Of a DNA stretch of 64,000 nucleotides, positions 50,893 through 59,828 are shown one piece after another. Where the stretch lies: assembly GCA_030427735.1 (NCBI GenBank), contig JAUIBP010000004.1, positions 326,979 through 390,978 of the forward strand. Reading direction: 5' to 3'. Source of the stretch: Bacteroidia bacterium. Its GTDB lineage: Bacteria > Bacteroidota > Bacteroidia > Flavobacteriales > Flavobacteriaceae. Within the stretch, counting starts at the first letter, position 1, and each line of letters starts with the position of its first letter. The notes beneath the pieces are model-generated. The model was not told the origin of the DNA. It saw nothing but the letters and a program-made list of their open reading frames with translations, and made no database searches. A program made the translations under genes and the position numbers.

Positions 50893-52071
50893 TTATTTAA
50901 ACGCATTAAGTCCCGTGATATCCAATCCCGTAATTAACAAATGAATATCGTGCGTGCCTTCGTAGGTTACCACACTTTCCAGATTCATGCTGTGTCGCAT
51001 AATACTGTATTCGCCGGTAATTCCCATGCCACCAAGCATTTGTCTGGCGTCTCTAGCGATGGTGAGTGCCATATCCACATTATTGCGTTTTGCCATAGAA
51101 ATTTGCGCCGAAGTGGCTTTGTTTTCATTTCTAAGAACACCTAAACGCCAAGTTAACAATTGTGCTTTGGTAATTTCGGTAATCATTTCGGCTAACTTTT
51201 TTTGCTGCAATTGAAATTGCCCAATCGGTTTTCCAAACTGCATGCGCTCTTTACTGTAACGTAAAGCTGTGTCGTAACAGTCCATAGCCGCTCCAATAGC
51301 ACCCCAGGCAATACCATAACGAGCCGAATCTAAACAACCTAAAGGCGCACCAAGTCCCGATTTGTTTGGTAATAGATTTTCCTTAGGGACTTTAACATTG
51401 TCAAAAATAAGCTCGCCAGTAACCGATGCGCGAAGCGACCATTTGTTGTGTGTTTCAGGAGTAGAAAATCCTTCCATACCACGTTCAACGATTAAACCAT
51501 GAATGCGACCGTTTTCATCCTTGGCCCAAACTACGGCTACTTGTGCAAAAGGCGCATTGGAAATCCACATTTTGGCACCGTTTAAAAGATAATGATCGCC
51601 CATATCTTTAAAGTTTGTAGTCATGCCACCAGGATTCGAACCGTGATCGGGTTCGGTAAGACCAAAACAGCCCATCCATTCACCACTAGCCAATTTAGGT
51701 AAAAACTTTTGGCGTTGCGTTTCGTTACCGTATTTCCAGATTGGGTACATAACCAAAGACGATTGTACCGATGCTGTACTGCGAACGCCAGAATCGCCAC
51801 GTTCAATTTCTTGCATGATCAAACCATAAGAAATCTGATCCAATCCAGCGCCGCCATATTCTTCGGGGATGTAAGGGCCAAAAGCACCAATTTCTGCCAA
51901 ACCAGCTATAATTTGTTTGGGGAATTCAGCCTTTTGTGCATAGTCTTCGATTATTGGCGAGACGTCGCGCTTTACCCAAGTTCGTGCCGTATCGCGCACT
52001 AATTTGTGCTCTTCGGTTAAAAGCTCATCTAATTGGTAATAATCGGGGGCTTCAAAGCGGTCTGGTTTCAT
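50893..52071 (-). CDS. Glutaryl-CoA dehydrogenase-like acyl-CoA dehydrogenase
   Basis: A 392-residue flavoprotein that oxidises and decarboxylates glutaryl-CoA to crotonyl-CoA in lysine and tryptophan breakdown. The block RSTASVQSSLVMYPIWKYG and FGLTEPDHGSNPGGM match glutaryl-CoA dehydrogenases, and VTYEGTHDIHLLI near the C-terminus contains the catalytic base Glu. The usual HGSDP reads HGSNP here. The saccharopine dehydrogenase-like gene at 25492 might feed the same pathway. Its start follows an ATG at 52071. Confidence 0.9.
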   Translation of the reverse strand: MKPDRFEAPDYYQLDELLTEEHKLVRDTARTWVKRDVSPIIEDYAQKAEFPKQIIAGLAEIGAFGPYIPEEYGGAGLDQISYGLIMQEIERGDSGVRSTASVQSSLVMYPIWKYGNETQRQKFLPKLASGEWMGCFGLTEPDHGSNPGGMTTNFKDMGDHYLLNGAKMWISNAPFAQVAVVWAKDENGRIHGLIVERGMEGFSTPETHNKWSLRASVTGELIFDNVKVPKENLLPNKSGLGAPLGCLDSARYGIAWGAIGAAMDCYDTALRYSKERMQFGKPIGQFQLQQKKLAEMITEITKAQLLTWRLGVLRNENKATSAQISMAKRNNVDMALTIARDARQMLGGMGITGEYSIMRHSMNLESVVTYEGTHDIHLLITGLDITGLNAFK

Positions 52072-52154
52072 ATGTTAGCATGCATTAGTTAGATGAGTTC
52101 TTTGTTGAAATCATCAAGGTTATTAGTCAAATTTAGCGAATACCGCATTAAAGC

Positions 52155-52865
52155 TTACATTTTTAAATAGAAATCTTTTGTTAAATTGATGTAATCTTCG
52201 GTGTATTGATGGCGTGCTGTTTCTATAATGAGTTCGGAAATGTCGGTTTTGGTTTCTTCAAAAGAAAACTGCATTAAGCTGCGTTTTATATCGCTTTCGG
52301 GAGCACCTTTAACGCGACATATTGTATTTGGAAACAGACCGACTTCAGCAGCTAAAGCAGTCAATTGCGTTTCTTCTTTAAACGGAATAACCACACAGAA
52401 ACTACCGTTTGGCGCTAATAATTTGGACACACTTGAGATAAGGTGATCGAAAGGCAAAGCGTCCGTAAAACGTGCTAAATCACGCTGACTATCTTCGGTT
52501 TTATAGTCTTCGGAATAGAATGGCGGGTTGGACACTATCAACTCGTATTGATCGTCTATTTCATCTACAAATTCTTCCAATGACGCATGATAACAAAATA
52601 AGCGATCGCCCCAAGGAGAATTCTCAAAATTATCTACACATTGCTCGTAGGCTGCATCGTCAATTTCAATGCCATCAATAATTTCAGCGGAACATCGTTG
52701 TGCCAGCATTAAAGCTAAAACGCCCGTGCCAGCACCAATATCAAGCACAGAAAATGGCTGCTGATCGACAGGTGCCCAAGCGCCTAAAAGCACACCGTCC
52801 GTACCGATTTTCATCGCACATCGGTCTTGATTTACTGTAAATTGTTTGAACATGAATGGTTTCAT
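52155..52865 (-). CDS. trmN6: tRNA1(Val) A37 N6-methyltransferase-like protein
   Basis: A 236-residue SAM-dependent methyltransferase. I start at the ATG at 52865 (MKPFMFKQFTVNQDRCAMKIGTDG); the open frame runs to 52904, adding residues not seen in the family. VLDIGAGTGVLALMLAQR is SAM motif I, and IVSNPPFYSED is the NPPF catalytic motif of N6-adenine methyltransferases. The tRNA1(Val) target is known from E. coli YfiC and assumed here. Upstream lies a repeat-rich gap. Confidence 0.9.
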   Translation of the reverse strand: MKPFMFKQFTVNQDRCAMKIGTDGVLLGAWAPVDQQPFSVLDIGAGTGVLALMLAQRCSAEIIDGIEIDDAAYEQCVDNFENSPWGDRLFCYHASLEEFVDEIDDQYELIVSNPPFYSEDYKTEDSQRDLARFTDALPFDHLISSVSKLLAPNGSFCVVIPFKEETQLTALAAEVGLFPNTICRVKGAPESDIKRSLMQFSFEETKTDISELIIETARHQYTEDYINLTKDFYLKM

Positions 52866-52886
52866 AATACTTGTTTTTTTATTCTC

Positions 52887-52986
52887 TATTCCAGATGACA
52901 TCATGCTGAACTTGATTCAGCATCACATTTCTTTGCGGCAAACTTTCCCTAAAGAGACCTTGAAACGTGTTCAGGGTGATGTGTAA
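52887..52986. repeat. Intergenic palindromic repeat element 1
   Basis: Two hairpin arms face each other: ATGCTGAA/TTCAGCAT at 52903-52923, then ACCTTGAA pairs with TTCAGGGT within 52957-52978. The outer ends read GATGAC and GTGATG. This matches a repeat class common between flavobacterial genes (GTCATGCTGAACTTG-type). Copy number here is unknown. Confidence 0.7.
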
Positions 52987-53049
52987 TTAAATTGTTTTCA
53001 TTGATTTAAAGATGCTTCAGTCGTACCTCCTTCTGCATGACAACCGAAC

Positions 53050-53157
53050 TGTCATTCAGAGCCTGCCTGCCGGTAGGCAGGCGCAGTTTACGGAGCGATG
53101 AATCTTTTCAACTTACCAACTTAATATTTAAAGATTCCTCCTAACGTCGGAATGACA
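53050..53157. repeat. Intergenic palindromic repeat element 2
   Basis: Outer ends TGTCATTC and GAATGACA are a perfect 8-bp inverted repeat, with inner AATCTTT/AAAGATT arms. At 53061-53082 sits a second GC-rich palindrome, GCCTGCCT with AGGCAGGC around GCCGGT. The whole 108-base element looks like a small non-autonomous mobile element or REP-type unit. Confidence 0.75.
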
Positions 53158-53159
53158 AC

Positions 53160-53684
53160 TTACAAATAGAGATCAATCAACCCCTCAGGTGTTTCAACAA
53201 AAATGGTTTTATTGGGTTTGTCTACCTTAATAATAAACTCGTCGTTCATCGGGATTAGGATTTCGGTACCGTCACGATCAATTTCAAAAAGGGCTTGTGC
53301 AGTACTATCGTTTACCGATTTTATAATGCCAACCGTACCAAAATGTTTGTCTTCCACCGTAAAACCAATAATTTCATGGTAATAAAATTTATCGCCTTCC
53401 AGTTCTGGTAAAAAGTCAAGTGGCAAATACAAATCCGATTTTAAAAGTGCTTCGGCATCGGCTTCGGTATCGACATCTTCAAATTTTACACGCAATAATT
53501 CCGATTTATGGAGTTGCGACGATTCGATAAAAAACGGCACTAAATTATTGCGCAATTCAACAAAAACCGAATCCATGTCTTCAAATAATTCAGGCTCGTC
53601 GGTATCTAGTTTTATGAGTAATTCGCCTTTAAAACTGTATTTTTTTACAATCTTTCCAAGGAAGAAACAGTCGTCTTTTTTCAT
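53160..53684 (-). CDS. rimM: Ribosome maturation factor RimM
   Basis: Helps mature the 30S head and processes the 16S 3' end. The 174 residues have the N-terminal RimM domain (FLGKIVKKYSFKGELLIKLDT) and a C-terminal PRC-barrel (KFYYHEIIGFTV, IPMNDEFIIKVD). It lies just downstream of rpsP, whose product RimM binds, with a hairpin in the 64-base gap that may trim readthrough. Confidence 0.96.
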   Translation of the reverse strand: MKKDDCFFLGKIVKKYSFKGELLIKLDTDEPELFEDMDSVFVELRNNLVPFFIESSQLHKSELLRVKFEDVDTEADAEALLKSDLYLPLDFLPELEGDKFYYHEIIGFTVEDKHFGTVGIIKSVNDSTAQALFEIDRDGTEILIPMNDEFIIKVDKPNKTIFVETPEGLIDLYL

Positions 53685-53698
53685 AAGTATTTAAATAA

Positions 53699-53727
53699 AA
53701 AAACCTGACAGGATTTGTCAGGTTTTA
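53699..53727 (-). terminator. Hairpin between rpsP and rimM
   Basis: AAAACCTGACA pairs with TGTCAGGTTTT and is followed on the minus strand by a T-rich run. It could be a partial terminator that lowers rimM relative to rpsP. Confidence 0.75.
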
Positions 53728-53748
53728 AAAGTATAAAAAATTAATTTT

Positions 53749-54276
53749 TTATTCTTCTTCGTTTGCAGTTTCTTCTGCAGTAGCTTCAGCGTTTGCAGCT
53801 TCCTCAGCAGCTTTTGCTTCGGCTTCAGCCTCGGCAGCAGCAGCTACTCTAGCATCATTTACCGCTTTTTCAGCTTCTAAAGCTTTTGCTTTTGCATCGG
53901 CTTCAGCTTTTGCTAAACCATCAGACTTAGCAGTTACTTTTGCAGCTTTTTCTTCTACCCAAGCGTTGAATTTTTCTTCAGCTTGCTCTTCAGTTAAAGC
54001 GCCTTTACGAACACCACCTGCTAAGTGATTTTTTAATAACGCACCTTTGTACGATAAAATCGCTTTTGCAGTATCGGTTGGTTGAGCACCGTTTTGTAAC
54101 CAAGTTACAGCACCGTCTACATCCAATTCGATAGTTGCAGGGTTAGTGTTTGGATTGTAGATACCTAATTTTTCTAAGTATTTACCATCTCTTTTTGCTC
54201 TTGCATCAGCAGCAACAATCCAGTAAAAAGGTTTCCCTTTTTTACCATGTCTTTGTAATCTAATTTTTACAGGCAT
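53749..54276 (-). CDS. rpsP: 30S ribosomal protein S16 with acidic extension
   Basis: Core protein of the small subunit. Residues 1 to about 80 are S16 (PVKIRLQRHGKKGKPFYWIVAADARAKRDGKYLEKLGIYNP). The remaining 95 residues are an Ala-, Glu- and Lys-rich helical tail, which roughly doubles the usual length of 80-90. Such tails occur in Bacteroidota; their role is unknown. A promoter with TATCTTTG at 54324-54331 lies upstream. Confidence 0.97.
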   Translation of the reverse strand: MPVKIRLQRHGKKGKPFYWIVAADARAKRDGKYLEKLGIYNPNTNPATIELDVDGAVTWLQNGAQPTDTAKAILSYKGALLKNHLAGGVRKGALTEEQAEEKFNAWVEEKAAKVTAKSDGLAKAEADAKAKALEAEKAVNDARVAAAAEAEAEAKAAEEAANAEATAEETANEEE

Positions 54277-54323
54277 AATAATTAATTATTTGAGGTTCGC
54301 GACCTCGGTTATTAATGAGGGTG

Positions 54324-54352
54324 CAAAGATACTATAAATTTTTAAGTTTCAA
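54324..54352 (-). promoter_or_regulatory. rpsP promoter
   Basis: On the minus strand, TTG at 54350-54352 and TATCTTTG at 54324-54331 are 18 bases apart, close to the Bacteroidota consensus TTTG-N19-TAnnTTTG. Confidence 0.7.
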
Positions 54353-54390
54353 TACATTAATTTAATTGAAATGTTGTGCGCAATTTATTC

Positions 54391-54398
54391 TATTTTTG
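54391..54398 (+). promoter_or_regulatory. -7 box before the lipoprotein gene at 54428
   Basis: TATTTTTG fits TAnnTTTG and lies 29 bases before the start. Together with the rpsP promoter it makes a divergent pair. Confidence 0.5.
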
Positions 54399-54427
54399 AC
54401 GTTTAATATGTACTGAATAATTGAGTT

Positions 54428-54925
54428 ATGAGATTTTGGGTTTGCCTTTTGGTTATAAGTGTTTGTATTAGTAGTTGTGGCGATGATATCGAATTTAATT
54501 CACCTGCATTTCAGGCCGATAAAGATGGGGTGTTGTGGAAATCGCAATCCAGACAAGCACGTAATGACGATGGTGGAATAACAGTTTCAGGAAAACTAGG
54601 AAGCGAAACAGTTGCCTTAAGCATTCCTTCTGCTACTATTGACACGTTTCAATTGGGGGCGGGTAAAATTGCTAATGCCAATTATACGAATGCCAGCGAT
54701 ACGCTCTATTCTACGCTATATAATCCGGTAGATGACCCTTCGACTCCAGAAGACGAAAGTTTGGTGTACTATGCTGAAGGTGAAATTGTAATAGACGACA
54801 TTAATACTACCGAAAATTATGTGAGTGGCTCGTTCTGGTTTACTGCCTACGATGGCTTAGGAGAACATGGCGTAAATTTTAATAAAGGCGTGTTTTATAG
54901 AGTGCCCTTTTTGGTGGGGAATTAA
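54428..54925 (+). CDS. Putative lipoprotein, 165 residues, function unknown
   Basis: A signal peptide ends in lipobox SSC (Cys17, in VCISSCGDD). The rest is predicted beta-rich, with an alternating pattern (FQADKDGVLWKSQSR, TVSGKLGSETVALSIPS, ENYVSGSFWFTAYDG) like the DUF6252 lipoproteins found in flavobacteria. No catalytic motif is visible. It stands alone between the divergent rpsP and the repeat-rich gap before dnaE. Confidence 0.7.
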   Translation: MRFWVCLLVISVCISSCGDDIEFNSPAFQADKDGVLWKSQSRQARNDDGGITVSGKLGSETVALSIPSATIDTFQLGAGKIANANYTNASDTLYSTLYNPVDDPSTPEDESLVYYAEGEIVIDDINTTENYVSGSFWFTAYDGLGEHGVNFNKGVFYRVPFLVGN

Positions 54926-55043
54926 ACTTTTAAAGTTAATTTAAAAGGTCCTGAAAAAACGTTTGTTTTTTTATTGGTCTCAGGCGTTAGTTAAAACTAT
55001 GCACTTTTAGTGCAAGATTTTCAGTTTCTATAATTTTTTTTCC

Positions 55044-55102
55044 GCCACGAATGCACGAATATTTGACATAGTTTTTATAAAGAATATTAGTGTATTTGTG
55101 GC
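55044..55102. repeat. Inverted repeat of the GCCACGAAT type
   Basis: GCCACGAATGCACGAATATT at 55044-55063 pairs with 55083-55102 with three mismatches. Such GCCACGAATT/AATTCGTGGC repeats are common between genes in Bacteroidota. Confidence 0.75.
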
Positions 55103-55144
55103 TAAGATAAATACAAATAATCGGACTTTCAGTCTGTTTTCAAA

Positions 55145-55167
55145 CCTATAGACTTCCAGTCTATAGT
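55145..55167. repeat. Short palindrome CTATAGAC/GTCTATAG
   Basis: CTATAGAC at 55146-55153 pairs perfectly with GTCTATAG at 55159-55166 around TTCCA. The preceding CTTTCAGTCTG echoes the loop, suggesting a repeat unit. Confidence 0.6.
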
Positions 55168-55310
55168 GGTTTATTTGTTATTGGCAATATGTAAGTGAAA
55201 GAAACTTATGGTATTGACTTTCGTTGTTTATAAAACGTGAGAAATAAACACAGGAAACCTCAAAATTATTTGTAATTTTAACCTCCTTATTTTTTTAGCA
55301 AATATAGTTT

Positions 55311-58300
55311 ATGTACTTAATTTTCGATACCGAAACCACCGGTTTACCAAAGCGTTGGGACGCACCTATTAGCGATACCGATAACTGGCCTAGATGTATA
55401 CAAATTGCCTGGCAATTACACGACGAGATGGGGCGTTGTATCGAACATCAAGATTATTTGGTAAAGCCAGACGGATTTAATATTCCATACGATGCCGAAA
55501 AAATACACGGAATTTCTACCGAGCTAGCCGATGAGCAAGGCATTAGCCTACAAGAGGTGTTAGAAAAATTTAATATTGCCCTTAGCAAGACAAAGTTTAT
55601 TGTTGGCCAAAATGTAGGTTTCGATGTAAACATAATGGGCGCCGAATTTTTTCGAGAAGATGTAGCTAACGCCCTGCAGGAACTTCCTGTTTTAGATACT
55701 TGTACCGAGCATACCGCGCAATTATGCCAAATTCCTGGTGGTCGTGGGGGTAAATTTAAGTTGCCAACCTTAACAGAGTTACACGAGTTTTTGTTTAATC
55801 AGCCATTTGCAGAAGCGCATAATGCTACGGCCGATGTGGAGGCGACAACGCGTTGTTTTTTCGAATTAGTTCGTCGCGAGCAATTTACAATAGAACAGTT
55901 AGATGTCGCGCCAGATTATTTTAAGAATTTTAGTGAAGCCAATCCGCAGGAAATTCAATTAATAGGCTTAAAGCATATTAATTTAAAACAGGCTAGCGAT
56001 CAGATTCGTGAACGTCTGCAAAAAGCGCAAAGCACAGATTTATCGGCCGCAGAAATTAAACAAAATATATCAGATTTAGCCGAGGTTAATTTTGCACACC
56101 TTCATAACCATTCGCAGTTTTCGGTATTGCAATCAACTATAAGTATTCCCGATTTGGTAAATGCTGCGGCAAAGCACAATATGCCGGGGGTTGCACTTAC
56201 AGATCATGCGAATATGATGGGGGCTTTTCACTTTGTGCGTGCGGTTTTCAACCATAATAAGTCGGTGAAATCAAAAAATGAAGAGGTTATCGCTGCAGGC
56301 GGAACACCAGAACTTAAAGAAATAAAACCTCTTATAGGCTGCGAGTTTTTTGTGTGCGAAGACCGATTAGATAAAACGCGTAAAGACAATGGCTACCAAA
56401 TTGTAATGTTAGCCAAAAACAAACGTGGCTATCACAATATGGCAAAATTGTCATCTATCGCCTTTACCGAAGGGTTCTACTATGTGCCAAGAATAGATAA
56501 GCAAATTATTCAGGAATACAAAGAAGATATTATTGTGTTAACGGGTAATTTGTATGGAGAAGTGCCTAGTAAAGTGCTTAATGTTGGCGAGAATCAGGCA
56601 GAAGAAGCTTTGCTTTGGTGGAAAGAGCAGTTTGGCGATGATTTATATATCGAGTTGATGCGCCATAATCAAGAAGATGAAAATAGGGTAAATCCTGTGT
56701 TAATAGATTTTGCCAAGAAACACAATGTAAAATTAATAGCCACAAACAATACTTATTACGAAGAAAAGAAAGATGCGAATGCCCACGATATTTTACTGTG
56801 TGTTAAGGACGGCGAAAAACAAAGTACGCCTATAGGCCGCGGTCGCGGATATCGATACGGATTGCCAAATCAGGAGTATTATTTTAAGTCGGCCGACGAA
56901 ATGAAGGCGCTCTTTAAAGATGTTCCAGAGGCTATTTCTAACATTCAGGAAATATTAGATAAGGTCGAACCTTTCGAATTGGCAAGAGACGTATTACTTC
57001 CAAAATTCGACATTCCAGAACAATTTCAGCATGAAGACGATTTAAAAGATGGCGGTAAACGTGGTGAAAATGCATTTTTAAAGCATTTAACTTACGAAGG
57101 CGCCAAAAAGCGTTACGAAGAGATTACGCCAGATATTGCAGAACGTTTAGATTTCGAGCTGGATGTTATCGAAAAAACAGGATATCCAGGGTATTTCTTA
57201 ATTGTTGAAGATTTTATTCGCGAAGCCCGTAATATGGATGTGTCTGTTGGGCCTGGTCGTGGTTCGGCCGCAGGGTCTGCAGTAGCCTATTGTTTGGGAA
57301 TTACCAATATAGACCCTATTAAATACGATTTGCTGTTTGAGCGTTTCTTAAATCCAGATCGTGTGAGTATGCCCGATATCGATATCGATTTTGATGATGA
57401 AGGCCGTAGTCGCGTTATGGATTATGTAATCAATAAATACGGAAGCAGTCAGGTAGCGCAAATTATTACCTACGGTACCATGGCCGCAAAATCGTCTATT
57501 CGCGATACTGCAAGGGTGTTGGATTTACCGTTGTTTGAAGCCGATAGAATTGCCAAGCTTATTCCTAATATGACCAAATTGAATAAAATTTTTGGTTTAG
57601 ATGAAAAGGGATTAAAAGCGAAATTTAAGTCGGAAGAAATTGAGAAAATTCAAGAGCTTTTTAATATTTCTGAAGGTGCCGGATTAGAGTCCGAAACCGT
57701 TAATATGGCCAAGGTATTAGAGGGCTCTGTTAGAAATACCGGTATTCATGCTTGTGGGGTAATTATTACTCCAGACGATATTACAAAATTCGTTCCTGTG
57801 TCGTTAGCGAAAGACTCCGACTTGTATGTTACGCAGTTCGATAACTCTGTAGTGGAGTCTGCCGGACTGTTAAAAATGGATTTCTTGGGCTTAAAAACCT
57901 TAACCTTAATTAAAGACACGGTTAAAATTGTAAAAGCCAAACACGGTATAGAGTTAGATCCAGAGAATTTTCCTTTAGACGATCAAGAAACGTACGAACT
58001 GTTTCAGCGCGGCGAAACCGTAGGGGTGTTCCAATACGAATCGCCCGGTATGCAAAAACACATGCAGTCCTTAAAACCTACAGTATTTGACGATTTAATT
58101 GCCATGAATGCATTGTATCGTCCCGGGCCAATGGAGTACATTCCTGATTTTATTGCCCGTAAACACGGCGACCAGGAAATTGTTTACGATTTGCCAGCGA
58201 TGGAAGAGTACCTTAAAGAAACTTATGGTATTACAGTATATCAGGAGCAGGTAATGCTTTTGTCTCAAAAGCTGGCCAATTTTTCTAAAGGTGATGCCGA

Positions 58301-59696
58301 TATGCTGCGTAAAGCAATGGGTAAAAAAATCTTTGCCTTACTGGAAAAATTGAAGCCTCAGTTTTTAGATGGCGGCGAAGCAAATGGACATCCTAGAAAA
58401 GTGCTAGAGAAAATATGGAAAGACTGGGAAGCCTTTGCAAGTTATGCCTTTAATAAATCGCACTCTACCTGTTATGCGTGGATTGCTTACCAAACAGCGT
58501 ATTTAAAAGCGCATTACCCTGCCGAATATATGGCCGCGGTACTGTCTAACAACATGAACGATATTAAGCAGGTTACATTTTTTATGGAAGAATGTAAGCG
58601 TATGAAGTTAGAGGTGCTTGGCCCCGATGTCAATGAATCGTTCTATAAGTTTTCGGTAAACGACGAGAATGCTGTGCGTTTTGGTATGGGAGCCGTAAAA
58701 GGTGTTGGTCACGGAGCGGTAAAAACCATCGTAGAAAATCGGCAGAAAGATGGTGCTTATAAGTCGATTTTCGACCTAGCTAAACGCATCGATTTACGAG
58801 CAGCCAACAAAAAGGCTTTCGAGAATTTAGCCTTGGCAGGCGGTTTTGATTGTTTTCAAAACACACATCGCGCTCAATATTTTCAAGACGATGGAGACGG
58901 GATTACTTTCTTGGAAAAAGCTGTAAAATACGGTGCCAAACATCAAGAAAACGAAAATTCCGCTCAAGTTAGTCTGTTTGGAGATGCCAGCGATGTACAG
59001 ATTGAAGAACCTCTGGTACCACCCGCAGATACTTGGGGAACCATGGAAAAACTCGCTAAAGAACGCGAGGTAGTCGGTATTTATATTTCTGGGCATCCGC
59101 TAGACGATTTTAAAGTAGAAATGACCAATTTCTGTAACGCCGATTTATCCATGTTTCAAGACCTAACACAATGTGTTAACGCTGAATTATCCTTTGGCGG
59201 CGTGGTTACAGACGTGCAACATCGCGTAAGTAAACAAGGTAAAGGCTGGGCTTTATTCACTATAGAAGATTATAACAATAGCTATGAATTTAGAATTTTT
59301 GGTGAAGAGTATTTAAAGTTCAGACATTTTTTTGTGGTCAACAGTTTTGTGTATGTTAAATGCTATATTAGAGAAGGCTGGGCTAATAAAGATACTGGAA
59401 AAAAAGGCGATCCGCGTATACAATTTAATAGCTTTCAATTGCTTCATGATGTTATGGAAGCCTATGCTAAAAAATTGTCAATACAATTAAATATTCAGGA
59501 TTTAGATAGTCAAAAGGTCGAAGCCTTAAAAACATTGCTTCATCACCATTCAGGAACTAAAGCATTGCATTTTGTGGTGTACGATAATGAAGACAAGGTG
59601 AAATTACCAATGACAAGTAGGCGGCAGAAAATCACCATAAGTCAAGAATTATTATCGGCTTTAGACCGACAGAATTTGTATTATAAATTAAATTAA
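55311..59696 (+). CDS. dnaE: DNA polymerase III alpha subunit with N-terminal proofreading exonuclease
   Basis: The replicative polymerase. At 1461 residues it is some 300 longer than E. coli DnaE because an exonuclease (residues 1 to about 180) is fused to the front: DTETTG holds exo I (Asp6, Glu8), GQNVGFDVNIMG exo II and HNATADVEAT exo III. The PHP domain begins near His263 (HLHNHSQFS). Catalytic Asp residues 689, 691 and 693 sit in PDIDIDFDDEG. A tau-binding and OB region ends the protein. Such fused forms occur in Bacteroidota, where no separate dnaQ may be needed. trxA follows 132 bases later. Confidence 0.97.
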   Translation: MYLIFDTETTGLPKRWDAPISDTDNWPRCIQIAWQLHDEMGRCIEHQDYLVKPDGFNIPYDAEKIHGISTELADEQGISLQEVLEKFNIALSKTKFIVGQNVGFDVNIMGAEFFREDVANALQELPVLDTCTEHTAQLCQIPGGRGGKFKLPTLTELHEFLFNQPFAEAHNATADVEATTRCFFELVRREQFTIEQLDVAPDYFKNFSEANPQEIQLIGLKHINLKQASDQIRERLQKAQSTDLSAAEIKQNISDLAEVNFAHLHNHSQFSVLQSTISIPDLVNAAAKHNMPGVALTDHANMMGAFHFVRAVFNHNKSVKSKNEEVIAAGGTPELKEIKPLIGCEFFVCEDRLDKTRKDNGYQIVMLAKNKRGYHNMAKLSSIAFTEGFYYVPRIDKQIIQEYKEDIIVLTGNLYGEVPSKVLNVGENQAEEALLWWKEQFGDDLYIELMRHNQEDENRVNPVLIDFAKKHNVKLIATNNTYYEEKKDANAHDILLCVKDGEKQSTPIGRGRGYRYGLPNQEYYFKSADEMKALFKDVPEAISNIQEILDKVEPFELARDVLLPKFDIPEQFQHEDDLKDGGKRGENAFLKHLTYEGAKKRYEEITPDIAERLDFELDVIEKTGYPGYFLIVEDFIREARNMDVSVGPGRGSAAGSAVAYCLGITNIDPIKYDLLFERFLNPDRVSMPDIDIDFDDEGRSRVMDYVINKYGSSQVAQIITYGTMAAKSSIRDTARVLDLPLFEADRIAKLIPNMTKLNKIFGLDEKGLKAKFKSEEIEKIQELFNISEGAGLESETVNMAKVLEGSVRNTGIHACGVIITPDDITKFVPVSLAKDSDLYVTQFDNSVVESAGLLKMDFLGLKTLTLIKDTVKIVKAKHGIELDPENFPLDDQETYELFQRGETVGVFQYESPGMQKHMQSLKPTVFDDLIAMNALYRPGPMEYIPDFIARKHGDQEIVYDLPAMEEYLKETYGITVYQEQVMLLSQKLANFSKGDADMLRKAMGKKIFALLEKLKPQFLDGGEANGHPRKVLEKIWKDWEAFASYAFNKSHSTCYAWIAYQTAYLKAHYPAEYMAAVLSNNMNDIKQVTFFMEECKRMKLEVLGPDVNESFYKFSVNDENAVRFGMGAVKGVGHGAVKTIVENRQKDGAYKSIFDLAKRIDLRAANKKAFENLALAGGFDCFQNTHRAQYFQDDGDGITFLEKAVKYGAKHQENENSAQVSLFGDASDVQIEEPLVPPADTWGTMEKLAKEREVVGIYISGHPLDDFKVEMTNFCNADLSMFQDLTQCVNAELSFGGVVTDVQHRVSKQGKGWALFTIEDYNNSYEFRIFGEEYLKFRHFFVVNSFVYVKCYIREGWANKDTGKKGDPRIQFNSFQLLHDVMEAYAKKLSIQLNIQDLDSQKVEALKTLLHHHSGTKALHFVVYDNEDKVKLPMTSRRQKITISQELLSALDRQNLYYKLN

Positions 59697-59785
59697 TTGT
59701 TGCTAAAACGCTGATTATAAAATCGGACAATTTGGCAATAAATAAAACAAATGGATGGTCTGTAAGTTTTGGCGTAATTTTTGAC

Positions 59786-59793
59786 TAAGTTTG
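59786..59793 (+). promoter_or_regulatory. -7 box before trxA
   Basis: TAAGTTTG fits TAnnTTTG, 36 bases before the start at 59829. Confidence 0.58.
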
Positions 59794-59828
59794 CATAATA
59801 ACAAGTACAACTTTTAAAATTTAATATA

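Larger units (their letters stand above)
54926..55310. other. 385-base gene-free gap with several inverted repeats
   Basis: No open frame here looks like a gene. The gap holds at least two palindromic elements (listed separately), plus a small GCAC/GTGC hairpin near 55000. No RNA family was recognised. Confidence 0.8.

Noticed and set aside
54926..55310. Possible small RNA or short gene in the gap before dnaE
   Set aside because: The gap is explained by palindromic repeats; no open frame, tRNA-like or 6S-like structure was recognised.
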